A stretch of DNA of 64,000 nt, taken from Struthidea cinerea (taxonomy: Eukaryota; Chordata; Aves; Passeriformes; Corcoracidae). The notes beneath the pieces are model-generated. The model did not search any database and was not told the origin of the DNA. It was given only the letters and a program-made list of their open reading frames with translations. Positions 26,802 through 38,800 of this stretch are shown piece by piece (within the stretch, counting starts at the first letter, position 1; the number at the start of each line of letters is the position of its first letter). Made by a program: the position numbers and the translations under genes. Location: NCBI GenBank assembly GCA_013397865.1, contig VZTI01004947.1, positions 2,347,937 to 2,411,936 on the forward strand, written 5' to 3'.

Positions 26802-28800
26802 AGGAGCAGCAGGAAGGTGCAAGGGAGCTGTTACCACTGAGGAAAGGTTTCTGCCTAGCACAATGTCTGGAGCTATTAATCAGGTTGTTTTTTTAATGCC
26901 ATTACTGAAAGAACTGGTCAGAGGCTGGCTGCTGCTAAGCAACATTTTTGTAATTGTCCCCAACTTTTTTAAGTTTTAACCTTTTTAAAATCGATTTTGG
27001 CCTCCGCCTGTTTTCATTGAGCCCTGATGAAAGGTAGATCTAAAAGCCCGTAGATAAATCAAGCCCTTACTGGTGCAGTACTCCACGTAAACACATCTTA
27101 GGCCAGTGTTTTTCTGAAGTATTTTCCTTCTGCTATTTCTCTTTGGAGAATCTGCAGCATTTCAGCCCTGCATGTGGAAGCAGGAAGACTGACTGGGAAA
27201 ATGTAACACTTGCAATGCCTTCTCCTCAGTGAGGAAGCAGGGATTCTGCTGTCCTGTAGCTCTTCAAAAGCAAAGTCCTGTTTCCAGGTCAGCCTGGTGA
27301 GCTTGTCTTGGTGGCTGACATAACCCCTCACGTACATCAGGCAGTAAAACCCGTGTCCACTTGCTTTGTTTCTGTGCTTCTTGCTGTACTGAAGGTTAGA
27401 AATCAATCTTCTGGGAGAGAACTGATCAAGGGGAGAATAAATTGGCATCTCTCTGGTTAGCCAGACAATAAGGAATAATAAGTATAGGAAAGCTGCATCT
27501 GTGCTCAGTTCCCATTTGCAGAAAGGAGGGAAATGAGCATGTCTTGGAGTAGGAATAGAGGAGCCTTGTCTCAGCCCCCATCATCCAGCTCACACTGAGC
27601 AGGTATTCCCACACTCTGGAGACCAGGAAGTGGACCTGTATATTCTTATGGAACACTGCTTTTAAAGTGTTGGTAGAGATTCCTTCTGAGAGCAATTTTT
27701 GTTTTCAACCCAAACCCCGTTTATTTTGGGATGACTATTTCAAAAGGGCCAATGACAAAATGTGAATTAAAAGAAAAAAAATGCCCACAATGTGAGCCTT
27801 ATTGATTCTACCCCATCTCTTCATTTGCTGCCTGCCTTTATACTTTGTTTTTATTGAAATGTACTGATGGCAAAAGCTGGCTGTGAATTTATTTTTCTTT
27901 AAGAACAAGGTAATGTGGCTGGATTAAGAGAAGTGACCAGAGCCTGTGTTGGTGTCAATGATTGCAGTTATTTCACTGTGGAAGTTTCAAGTCTGAAGTC
28001 ACAGACCATCACTTTGTGACACTTTGTGCCCCCCTCAGACTGGGCTGTGATCTGTGTGCAACTGGGCACGTGGAAAGGGAACTAAAACACTCCAGTGTCT
28101 GACCACCTTCCCCACTGAGTTCAGGAGTTTTTGGGCTTCAGTACCATTTTCCAGTACTGAAGGCCTTCCTGTAAACACTGAAGCTTTTGGGAGATTCTTC
28201 GTGTCCTTCAGGAGGTGTTTTTCACTCTCCATGCTGTTCAGACAAGGATGGTTCAGGTGGGCCCTGCAGTGCCCAGCTCCAGGTGCTGGTGTGACATTGG
28301 GGTGTGAGGAAGCTCAGAGCTGGGGCCAAACCCCCAGATGCTCCTTTAAGCTGCATTTAAGTCAAGAAGAAAAGTTTTCCTTTAGTTTATTTTGATGGAT
28401 TCAAAGTCTGAAGCTTATTCCCACTCAAAATAACCTCCCAGCTTTGGCAATGAAAGGAGGTAGAGTTTTGGTGGAAATTTGGGTTACCTGAGGCAGTGAC
28501 AGAAGGAGAGTGCAGACTGTCTCACCTCAGACAGTGCTCTGCAATGATGAAAAACTGCCCCAATACCTCCAGTCCCTGGCGACAGCCTGACTCAGAACCA
28601 GAAACACCAACAGGCCCAAAGCTCAGATATTCTTTCAAATCAAAACACATCCTCTCAGCCCCTTGTCCAGCCTGTCCATAATGGCCAGGAAGCAATCCAA
28701 TGCTTTTATTTTTATCAAATGAATCAGCTGCAACAGTTCCCCCAGTTCATAATACAACCCAAGGAGCAGCTGCTTTCCCTCTGAACTTACCCTGAGGGGT
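26802..28800 (+). other. CPSF4 3' UTR and convergent intergenic sequence
   Basis: This holds the CPSF4 3' UTR of unknown length. A candidate ATTAAA lies at 27766-27771, followed by an A-rich run. No repeat or other gene is evident up to the ATP5MF 3' end. Open frames at 27098-27695 (minus) and 28054-28395 (plus) lack homology. Confidence 0.5.
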
Positions 28801-28819
28801 GGAACTCTCAGAAGACAAA

Positions 28820-28825
28820 TTTATT
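28820..28825 (-). terminator. ATP5MF: ATP5MF poly(A) signal
   Basis: On the minus strand this reads AATAAA, about 170 bases after the stop. A second minus-strand AATAAA at 28890-28895 is nearer the stop and is an alternative. Confidence 0.65.
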
Positions 28826-28991
28826 TGCACAGTACAATTAACAATTCAACTAGAAGAGTGTCAGCTCAGGAAATGTAAAGTGTATGCACTTTATTATTGG
28901 TCACAAGAGTACAGGTTTAATATCCATAGTTCTGATGTCTTCTGTCAGGCCAGCTGTGCCAAGAGCTGCACCTTCACCTTCTGATGGTGTT

Positions 28992-30495
28992 TCAGTGGTA
29001 CTTCCTCCTGCGGTCGTGCTCTGCAGCAAAGCACAGCAAGTTAATTCTGAACTCACAAGAAAAAAACCCCACCACACCTGAAATTACAGGCAAGAAAGCA
29101 CTCTAATAAAAAAACCCCTGAGCATTTATTTCCTACGTGCTGTCAGGTCAGACAGGCACCAAGGTCTAAACTTTCTTCATTACCAAGAGAATACTCAGTA
29201 AGCATCAAGTTTTCTATGGCTAAAATAAGTTTGTTTGCCAACAATCTTTCATTTTATTTCTACAAGCAGCAGCAGGTAATTGCTTTTATTCCCCAAGCAA
29301 CCGTCTAAGCTGTCCTGCACACACTCAGCCATGGTTTTTACTTACTCACGTGACTGTAGCTCCACATGTAGCTGAGGACAACATACCCAGCCAGCACCAT
29401 GGAGATACCCCCGATGCCCCCCTTCCTCACATTGATGTATTTGTTGTAGTATCTGTTGTAACCTGTGGAGGAGGAAAGTTTTCAGAGCAGCCAGATGAGC
29501 TGTGTGTGACCCTGTGTGAGAAGGAAGCAGCCTGGATTCACAGAACTTCAGGAAACTGTTTCTTATGAAACATCTGAAGGTCTCAGAAGCAAGTCTGAGA
29601 GGAGGCAACCTGTGTGTTAGCTGAGCAAGGTGATCTCAAGTTAACAGCTCTAAGCCTTAAAAAAAAAAAAAAAAAGGGGGGGAAAAACCCAATTTTTCAT
29701 TTTTTTCCTAAGTATTATTGTGAATTCCATGAGCTCAGGCTGCTTTGCAATTATCTAAGTCTTCCATACATTACATACATGCACATGCAGACACTTGCAT
29801 TTGACACTATGTTTAAATGTACCTGAATGAGATCTCTACCCATAGCAAAGGACAGTGGTCCCAAGTGATCCATAAGAGCCCTGTTTCCTTTTTTACCATC
29901 TGTAGGGATCAACTGCTTTTAAACTATTTTTTATTTACTTGTGATCTTGGCAAACCCCGAGATTTTCAGCCAGTGGGTTCAGGACTAAGGGCACCGCATT
30001 TCTCCTTTATACAAGAAAGAACACTGAGAACAAACATCCGCTGGATAAAGCCCACACGAGAAATAAGTTTACAGATGCAAAAACGAGATGCTGCAGGAGG
30101 AACTGCTCTGGGAAGGCAAAACTCGCCATGGAGCAGCCCCTGCGCTGCCAGACGCCCCCGCCCCCAGGCAACATCCACTGCGGCAGCCAGGGGTTCTTGT
30201 GTGCTGCTCTCCCTGCCTCCGTAAGGAGAACGGATCCAGGGACCCGCACCCTCCGGGCCTCCCCCGCAGCCTCCTTACCTCTTCGCATAGCCCCGATGAT
30301 GCCGCCGGGGGTGAAGTCCCTCATGGCCAGCCAGCTGCCCAGCTGGCCCAGCTTCACGTCCATCAGCTTCGTGTCCTTGAGGAGAACTGCGGCAGGGAGA
30401 GGGAGAGAAGCCGGTCAGCGCGGGGCTGAGGGAGGGAGGGAGGAGGGCACCGCGGTCACCTTGATCTCCCCGCACTCACCCGGCGGCTGCGCCAT
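28992..30495 (-). CDS. ATP5MF: ATP5MF, ATP synthase membrane subunit f
   Basis: Small inner-membrane subunit f of the mitochondrial F1Fo ATP synthase. Exons in transcript order: 30495-30480, 30386-30279, 29462-29346 and 29020-28992, joining into 89 residues (human isoforms are about 88-94). The start MAQPP joins VLLKDTKLMDVKLGQLGSW; then come LAMRDFTPGGIIGAM and RRGYNRYYNKYINVRKGGIG. One transmembrane helix (ISMVLAGYVVLSYMWSY) precedes the conserved C-terminus HVKHDRRRKYH. Exon 3 must use the downstream of two overlapping donors to keep the frame. The start codon sits in an AAGATGGCGC (YY1-type) context. The order CPSF4-ATP5MF is as in human. No cleavable presequence is needed, as in the family. 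Confidence 0.96.
29659..29687. repeat. Homopolymer run A17-G7-A5
   Basis: Seventeen A, seven G, then five A in the ATP5MF intron 29463-30278. The length is unreliable in most sequencing chemistries. Confidence 0.9.
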
Positions 30496-30630
30496 CTTGA
30501 TGTGCCCGGAAGGGACGGGCCGCGGGGGCTCATGGGAGGAGGGAAGGGCGGGAACCCGTGTGGCGGGCGGGGCGGGGCCGGCGCCATGTTGGGCGTGTCA
30601 CGGCGCCATGTTGGGTGTGTCACGCCCCCC
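30484..30630 (-). promoter_or_regulatory. ATP5MF: ATP5MF promoter with YY1-type and ETS-type sites
   Basis: On the minus strand the start codon lies within caAGATGGCGCag. Upstream, a 22-base unit containing ACATGGCGCC is present twice in tandem (30580-30601 and 30602-30623, one mismatch). An ETS/GABP-type 'ccggaagg' lies at 30506-30513. YY1 plus ETS sites are typical of nuclear genes for oxidative phosphorylation. No TATA box was seen. Confidence 0.65.
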
Positions 30631-30681
30631 TCAGGAGGTACTGTGGGAGTCCCGGTGTCGCCTTGAGCCCGTCCGGCCTGT

Positions 30682-30958
30682 GCTAGTGACGGGACAAGGA
30701 GTAATGGGTACAAATTGGAAGCGGGGGAAATTTCGGTTAGATATACGGAAAAAGTTTCTCCCTGTGAGGGTGGTGAGGACCTGGCACAGGTTGCCCAGAG
30801 AAGCTGTGGCTGCCCCGTCCCTGGAAGTGTCCAAGGCCAGGTTGGACGGGGCTTGGAGCAGCCTGGTATAGTGGAAGGTGTCCCTGCACATGGCAGGATG
30901 TGGAATGAGATGATCTTTAAGGTCCTTCCAATCCCTTCACAGTCCATGATTCTGTGAT
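30682..30958 (+). mobile_element. CR1 LINE 3' tail upstream of ATP5MF
   Basis: 'ctagtgacgggacaaggag', 'ctccctgtgagggtggtgag', 'gcccagagaagctgtggctg' and the end 'ccatgattctgtgatct'. It begins about 60 bases beyond the ATP5MF promoter repeats. Confidence 0.92.
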
Positions 30959-31595
30959 CTCCTCTCTGGGGGCCAGTTCCCCGGTGGGGGCTGCGCACGC
31001 TGCCGCAGATGCCACGGCTCTGCCAGCCTGGCAGGGGACTGGGGCACCTGAGGGATTTGCCCTTCATTTCTAGTCCAGCAGGTCCCTTCAGCAGCTGGGC
31101 CCCTCCTCAAGGGATGGTAAACAACTCCTGAGCATGTCCTTTGATCCCCCAGGGCAGCGCCTCGCACCGTCCCACGTTACGGGGTGTCAGGTGCCCTCCT
31201 TGCAGTGCTTCAGATTGTGAGAAAATATAGACAAATTCACAAGTTGTCATCAGCATCTTCACACATCTCTATCAGCAATCTTGCCAATGTCCCACAAATG
31301 AACCTTTTCCAGTGTGTTCTTAAGTTGCAACTCTAACACTGTAAATACGTGCTCACAGACAGTATATACTGCAACATACATTGAAATTGTTGTCGTTTAT
31401 TGTACTGTAAGAAGTCCCTTTTCCATGCCCACTGAGGACTTTTCCCTGTGGGAATATGATGTGTTCTTCCTCTAGAAGGGTGTCACAGGCAAAAGGAGAG
31501 GCTGGGTTGGGGTATATGGTGTAAATAAACCCACATAGCCAGAGTGGGGAGCAGTTAATGCGCAGATAAAGACAAATTTTGCCTTCCTGCAATGG
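30959..31595. other. Intergenic sequence
   Basis: About 640 bases between two CR1 elements, with no gene, repeat or motif that I can support. Confidence 0.5.
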
Positions 31596-32125
31596 GAATC
31601 ATAGAATATCTAGAGTTGGAAGAGACCCACAAAGATCATCCCGTCCAGCTCCTGGCCCTGCACAGACACCCCAACAAACCCACCGTGTGCCTGAGAGCAT
31701 TGTCCAAATGCTCCTGGAGCTCTGGCAGCCTTGGGGCCATGACCATTCCCAGGGGAGCCTGTTCAGTGCCCGACCACCCTCTGGGGAAAGAACCTTTTCC
31801 TGATATCCCACCTAACCCTCACCTGACACAAGTCCAGCTGTTCCTTTGGGTCCTGTCCCTGCTCACAGAGAGCAGAGATTGAAGCTGCCCACGCGCTGCC
31901 CCTCGCGAGGAGCTGCAGCCCCCGATGAGTATCCCCTCAGTCTCCTCCAGCAGAACAAACCAAGTGACCTCAACCACTCCTTGTCTGGCTTCTCCCCACG
32001 ACCTTTCCCCATTTTCATAGCCCTCCTTTTAATTGCTTTGTATCTTGTGTTGTGGTGCCCAAAACTGCACCCAGAACTTGAGGCGAGACTGCACCAGCTC
32101 AGAGTAGGACGGGAAAGAGCCACCC
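31596..32125 (-). mobile_element. CR1 LINE 3' region (longer copy)
   Basis: It starts with the reverse-complemented terminus 'gaatcatagaatatctagag'. It continues with 'ttggaagagacccacaaaga', 'gtgcctgagagcattgtcca', 'accaccctctggggaaagaa' and 'gcccaaaactgcacccagaa'. About 530 bases are recognisable; the far edge is uncertain. It shares its subfamily wording with the copy at 57213. Confidence 0.88.
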
Positions 32126-32768
32126 AGATTTATTCCCTGTTCCCCAGAGCCTTTCTGGGGCGCTCAGGCCCACCCTGAGCACACCTGCAGCCCTGGGTGG
32201 TGGCACCAGGTGGGACTCCAGCAGGTGTCACTCGCAGGCAGCGGCTGCGGCTGATGGTCCCCGTGTAGTGACCTCTAGAGGCTTCAAATCCTCTCGTACA
32301 GGTTCATAGCGGTGTCAGGGTTTGTTGTTGTTTATTGTGCTGAAGCTGAAAAGCAAAGTGCTGCAGCGGTAAACAGGGAGCAGCCGTTCCCCCGCTGCTC
32401 CTGACAGGTCAAACAGCACCCCGGGATTCCTGGATATGAAATCTCCATCCCACAGAGGACTGGTAGAGCGGATCAGAGATGAAAACTAAATTAAGGATGC
32501 TGAAAGGAGCCCGCAGGGCTCCTTTCATAAACACTAATCTCTGCAGCTTTTATTTCTGTTAGGTCGCAGAGTCTTATCCCACACTCCTCCCTCCTGCCAC
32601 TGCAGGATTCTGGAAATCTGCAGGGTTGTGTTACCTGGTATTAAGTGAGGTGAGGGACCTGTGCTATCTCAAGATACATGGAACTGTGTCACACATCAGA
32701 GGCTGGCCTCTGTGTCTAGCTTCACCCTCTATTTTACCAAAATTAATTTATTTACATTGAATAGTTCC

Positions 32769-32855
32769 ATAACATAACATAACATAACATAACATAACAT
32801 AACATAACATAACATAACATAACATAACATAACATACCATAACATAACATAACAA
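32769..32855. repeat. (AACAT)n pentanucleotide microsatellite
   Basis: About 17 copies of aacat, interrupted once by 'accat' near 32836. Other tracts of this type were not seen in the window. Confidence 0.97.
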
Positions 32856-35800
32856 TGAAAAAAAAAGCAGAATGAATACATTGCTGCCTGATTTTTAAAG
32901 TTTTTTTTTCCTCATTAACAGAAAGTAAGATTAGGAAAATATAGTGTGTCTGATCACCTGAAGAAAGGATTCCAAATTTAGACCCTGTTAAATGAGTTTA
33001 AAATCCTCTTATTAAATTATCCTTTATTTTATTATTGGACTTTACCGGTAACTGTCATTTTATGGCTGAAGTGTCCCCTGATGAACTACTATGTGCCCTT
33101 TTTACAGTACTTGCAGAAAATCATGCTCCAAACTTGCTTCCCTCATTCTTGCAAGGCAACCTATTGTTTTAAATAGGATTACTCATGCAAGGCAGATTAA
33201 TTCACCTACAGGAAGAAAGCCAGTGGCAGGGCCCTTGTTGTAAGGAGTTCCCTGCAGAGCAGAAGAGCGCATAAAGCTGCTCAAACTGCTTATAGCAAGA
33301 TCTGGAGAAATTTGGATTGTTAGATAAGAATGGAAATCCTTAATGAGGGTCCTTCTCCAATGCAGTTAGAGGGAGCAGTGACTCAAGCCTTGGCCTGAGC
33401 TGCCCATGCTGGCAGGGTAAGAGGAACAGGGCTGTTCTCTTTATGCCACCTTAACCTGATCCAGCAGGAAGAGTGAAATGGTACAGATGTGCAGGAGGTC
33501 TTGCTGCACATTTCCTTCCTTTGACCTGTGCTGCTGGCCAAAACTCAGGGTCTTGTTGGTTGATCCAGATGGGGGGAGGAGTGACAAAGAAAGGTGTTTC
33601 TGATGTATTTCTGTTTGCTTACAAGAATTCTCGCAGCCCTTGTTCCTGACCACAGAACTCACACACTGAGAGCCAGTTGCCTTGCTTAGAGCTCCAGACC
33701 TGCTCCAGGCAGCAATGTGACCCCAAATCCTTGTATTCATTCCAGGTCTTATATCAGTGATTGTTCAGGCTCTTTGAAGTTTCCGTTCTCTGCTTGTTTC
33801 CATACTCTGTCTTTCTGTCTCTTCCTCCACCTGAACCATAGCATCCACACATAACCTTCTTTCCTTTTAATATTCTACTCCAAACTGTCCTCCCAGAGCC
33901 TTCAGGTTCTTGAGCAATCTTGTATTGTGGGTGGAAATAGACTTAATGTCTCCTTCAGCTACCCTAAATAAAGGAATGCAGTTAAACCTACCAATTTCAA
34001 GAAGGTTTAGCCGAACCTCTAAAAATAAAAGCCTAATGGAGTGTTGCCCTGAGGTTTTCATCTTAGTGAAGACCCCTCTAGAAAATGCTGTGAAGTTTGT
34101 AAGTAATGGCATAGAAATAATAGAAGTAGAAATAGAAATAAGTTCAAAAAACACAGAGTGTTTTGCAAAAGACATCAATGGATACAAAAGAGATTTCCTT
34201 TCTCCACTAACAAGGGTAACACATAATATTGCAGCTTTCAGTCCAAAGATTCAGTTATGGCCCGAAAAGTTAAGTCACACTTCATTTGAGTTGCTGAAAA
34301 GGAGAAGTAAAAAGCAGAACAGCCTCCCTCAGAGGTTGGGATCATTGTTCCTGTTCTTTGTGCCACCCTTTGAAGATTGAGGGTCTCCCCTGGCTGGTCA
34401 GTGGTCCTGTAGGAATATACAGACACAGTGTCTGTAGCTCCATGAGGTAGCACAGAATGGCCTTCAAGAAGGTCAAGAAACGAGGAGTTACCTAAATGAT
34501 CCCATGCCCACTGAAACAGATGACAAAGCACACAGTGCTTTTAATAAAGGACCAAACCTTCAGTGGTTTGTAGACTAGATACAGTTCTGAAACATGTGGT
34601 TTGGCACAGGATGCCTCTTGGCTCCAAAGCACTCATTTCAATCTGATGAATTCCCACCAGCACAGGTTAAGGAGCTGCAGCCATCAAGGAGAAGGAGAAA
34701 TCATGGGCTACCAGCACTTGCAGAAGCTCAACAGAGAGATACACGTTCCATCAGCCAGTAATTTGGAGAAAAGTTATGGCCCCAGGCTACTTCATCCAGT
34801 CAGTTATTTTTTAATTGTATCAACAGTTTGGTGTGGTGAGAGCAGAGCAGCTGCTGAGGTCTCAGCCTCGTTCATCTAAAATTGTGCTTGCAGTGGAAAC
34901 CAGACTCCAGTGTTGAATAGGATAAGAAAAGGGTGTGGAGTCTGAAATCTCTTCCATGGCCAGACTTCTTCAGGAAAATGGTGAATTGCCTTGCAGGGAT
35001 AATAATACCTAGGGATTGACATGGCAAAAGCAGTTGAGAGAATGAACCTGTGATTGCAAGCAGATTGCTTGTTCTGTGTTATTACAGAGCCATTTTCCTT
35101 CATCAACCTCAAAACACTTTGCAGAGGAGATCACTTACCAATGATTAATAGTTTAGCATGTACATAGTTCTTTTCTCCTTCGCAGCACTTGAGTGTTGAT
35201 GCATCTTCGTGCTTCTCTGATAAAATGTGTACGTTAATGTTATGATTATCTTTTCAAGTGGTGAAATTTGAGCCCTGGGTTTAGGACTGGGGACTCCTCC
35301 TTTGGTCCCATCTTGCTGGCCTTTGCTTGTATCTGGTGTCAGTTGCAAAAGTACCTTATTTTATTATTCTTTTATCAGCCTGGTGGTTAGCTAAATATAT
35401 ACCTGTGGGGAGATAATTACATGCTATCAGTAGTAAAGTGTACTAAAATAATGTACGTTAATTAAAACACTTGCAAAACCAAAGCAGGAATTTTCACAGA
35501 GATAAATCTGCTGCAGCAACAGCTGTATCTGAGGCTGCTACCCAGAGACAAACATGAGAAGAAAACCATGGACCAGTAAAACCCAGTTTCTTTATGCTAA
35601 AAAGAGGAAAGATATGTACCCACTGGGTATGGCACGGTTGTATCAGTCCAGAAGGGCAGGGTGATCCGCCTTCATTAGTGAGGGAAGATTGGTGTGAAGA
35701 ATCCCATCTTATCCATGTGTCTGTTTGGCTAAGTGTCAGTGGCCCAGCAGGAGGGATGTACAAATGGGCCTCATATTATCAGGGGAGGATTTGGAGACTA

Positions 35801-38800
35801 ATTAAATGATGTGACAGAGGCTTAAAAAAAATCACCTTGTTGCCATCTTTGAATCCACTGCCAGTTCTTCCAGCACAATCCTTGTATTTCTCCTCTCTTC
35901 CCACATTTATGGCTGAGGAAAATAAATGTGGGAATTGTCTCTCTGACCTTCCCAGCTCAAGCAGCCGATGGCTGTTCTTCCTCTCCTACCTTGTTTCTTG
36001 GAAGAAGCTCAGTTGCTGACATTGAGCCTCACTCAGACCGAAGGCACTGGTGGCATTGGGACATTATTGCCTCCACAGCCCTGTGGCGCCTGTTGATGTA
36101 GTTTCCTGCAGATCCCAGACCACAGCCAGTCTCAACTCAGCACATCTTCCCATTGAGAACTGGAAGGGTTTGTGTCCCAGGCTTTCTCTTCCTGAAAGCT
36201 GCAGTCACTTCACCTGTGACAGCAAGGAGATGTGAGGCTGAAGCAAGTGCTAAGGAGCCAAGAAGCACAGCTGTGCCAGTGAGACCTCGGGTTTGTACCA
36301 GTGGATGAGCTGAGCATCTTCTGGGAAGACACAAAGGAATCAGAAGGTTTGTAGGGCTGCAGTGGGAGAGCTAAGGCTCAGCCCCTGCCAGCCAGTTGTG
36401 TCTCACCACATGTAGCCCAGGCCTTCCTACTTGCACAGCTGGAGAATTAGACCAAGGCTCTTTCTCTAATTCATACATGCAGTTGCCGTTGGATTCATGG
36501 CTGCGTTGATCACTTGGTGAATGAGTCGGTGCTGCTCCATCTATCCCCCCTTTTCTCAGTGCTCTATGGATGCACATGTGTTTGTATGCATCACTCTCTC
36601 CTGGCACATATCCCCGTGGTTTTGTTGTCCTACGTCCTCACAAAAGTGATCCTTTGCACTCCCTCCCCAACCTGTACCAGATCAAATTCTAGCTTTTTCC
36701 TAGGTAGTGAAAGTGGCGTAACAGATCTGTCTAATCAGGCTTGCCCTATGGCCATGTTATCCTATATGCTCCTAAAGCCAGGGTGAGAGGGAGATTCCTC
36801 TCTAAAGATCAGCTAAGAGTCAGGTGGGATTTCAGCCATGAGACTCTGACATTCAAGCAGGGCATGTGGGCACCCCCCTTCCCTCTGCTCCGCTGTGTGG
36901 ACTGGGAGGGATCACAGGGGACCAGGACAGGGGAGCCAAGCAGCAGCAGGAAGCATTTAAATGTATTTCATTTCAGGGTGACCTTTAACAGGTGTGGATT
37001 TACTGATGGGGAGGGGAAAGGGAAGTAAGCGAGGGATTAAAGGGACTTTACCCTCCCTCCACTTTAAGCAGCAGCTTGCACAACATTCCAGGACTGTGAG
37101 ATGCAATTTGTGGCTACGTGGCTTTATATCTTCTGCCTCCTGGGTTCCAGGCAGGTTGTGGCTGCCCGTGGGCTTTAGTATGGCTAGGGATTCAGTGGAA
37201 GGCATTGTACTGCCAGGTGCCTTAGATATAAACCTGGGAAGCAGGGGGAAAAATCCCCCTCTTCTCTGCAAGAATTGGCATTTAACCTTTAGTGGAAGTG
37301 CACAGTTCAGGCAAACACAAGTTGTGTGATATATTCCCTGGGTGACTTTGCCTGGAGATGTTCTCTTCTTGATCCAGTGCTGCTGTGTGCTGTTGAAAAG
37401 CTGCTTTCCTCTAACCCAGTGCCTGCTGCAGTTCAGTGATGGATTAAAGCAACTCTCCATTTTCCTTATCCCTCTCTGGGGGGAGTTGTAAAGTTTAATT
37501 AATTACATTTTGTAAAACATGATGAGATTCGTGGATGATAAATGCTACACAAATGTAGAGTATTTTTTAATGAGCACTGTATGACAGCTGCAACAAAACG
37601 CTTGTTTAATCAAACCGATCTGAGCTGCAAAAAAAATCCTCACCCCGCTGCTATCAAACAGGAATCAAGTACTCTGCCTTTCGTGGGCTATTGGTTTTGA
37701 GGATCCCAAGGCATTTTTCAAAACTTTAGCAAAATGAAAAGGCAAGGAGCGTATTTGTGTCTCTGTATTTTATAGATCTTTCCCTTTATGTGTGCAGTTT
37801 CGATTATGTAACAAACCACTTGGCAACAGGGAAATGAAAGATCAGTTAATGGTGTGGCTGGATGTCATGGCTGTGTGACAAGGTGTGTGTGCCTGCTCCA
37901 GTTTTACCTGGCCACATCAGGCACCACACTTCTGGCACTGTATATTTTGTGTTTTAGAAGTTTTCCAGTTTTAGTCATGTGAAATCATCCAGGCTGCAGC
38001 ATCTCTGGTTCTCCCTCCTAAGCAAACGAGGATAAAATGAAGCCTGGGAATGTTGGTCTTTGTTGCACACTGCAATGTAAATCTACCCAGGGAACTAGAG
38101 GTAGTTTCCATACTGGAAACTGCAGCCTGGTGTAAGGACACGCAGAGTGCCATTTCTTTTTCTGGAATTCAGTCAGGAAAAGAAAGAGTAATTTCTCAAG
38201 CTAAAGGACCATCCTTGGACTACTCAGTGGGTAGAGCTTCAGCCATACACTTCTTGCAGAAAGCGCCTTCTGCTGTTACTGGAATGCTGAAGCGTCAGAT
38301 CATCAGTGAACAGAGGAGATATGACTTGAAGCAGCACTTAGAACAGAGCCTGGAAGGAGCAATCTAAGATTTCCATCCTATGATGGCACAGCCCAGTCCC
38401 ACAGCCTTTGGGATCCAAGGATGCTCCCAGCAGAGGTTACTATGGCTTCTGGTACTGGTGTTGTGGGACTGAAATGATGGCAGCAGCCAGGCCCTCTGTA
38501 CTTCATACCCACTGCAGTTTCCTTAAAGCTGCTGCTTTCCAAAATTTGCCTTTTCTGGACCTTTTATAATCTCTGCTGCTTTTGGCCAGATGGATTTTTC
38601 CTTAAGGGGAGAAGAACAGGAGGAGAATGGCCTTGATATAGATATTGTCTGGCTGTGCTGGGAAGGAAAACAAAGACAGAAGAAATGAGCTGTTGAACCC
38701 ATGGTGTTATGAGAGGGATGAGTGAGACATTTTAGGGAATAACCAACCAATCAGCCAGTCTCACAAGCAATTTGTCTTTCCTCATTAAAAGGCAACACCA

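Noticed and set aside
29350..29355. Upstream GTGAGT donor as the end of ATP5MF exon 3
   Set aside because: It ends in phase 0 and would join the last exon out of frame. The donor four bases further gives the conserved ending HVKHDRRRKYH.
30128..30871. 247-codon plus-strand frame across the ATP5MF 5' region
   Set aside because: It is antisense to ATP5MF exons 1-2 and its end (REAVAAPSLEVSKARLDGAW) is the CR1 element at 30682, so it is a composite artefact.
33910..34380. 156-codon plus-strand open frame
   Set aside because: No recognisable homology. It includes an A-rich low-complexity segment (gaaataatagaagtagaaat), and a 106-codon frame overlaps it on the other strand, which suggests simply few stops.
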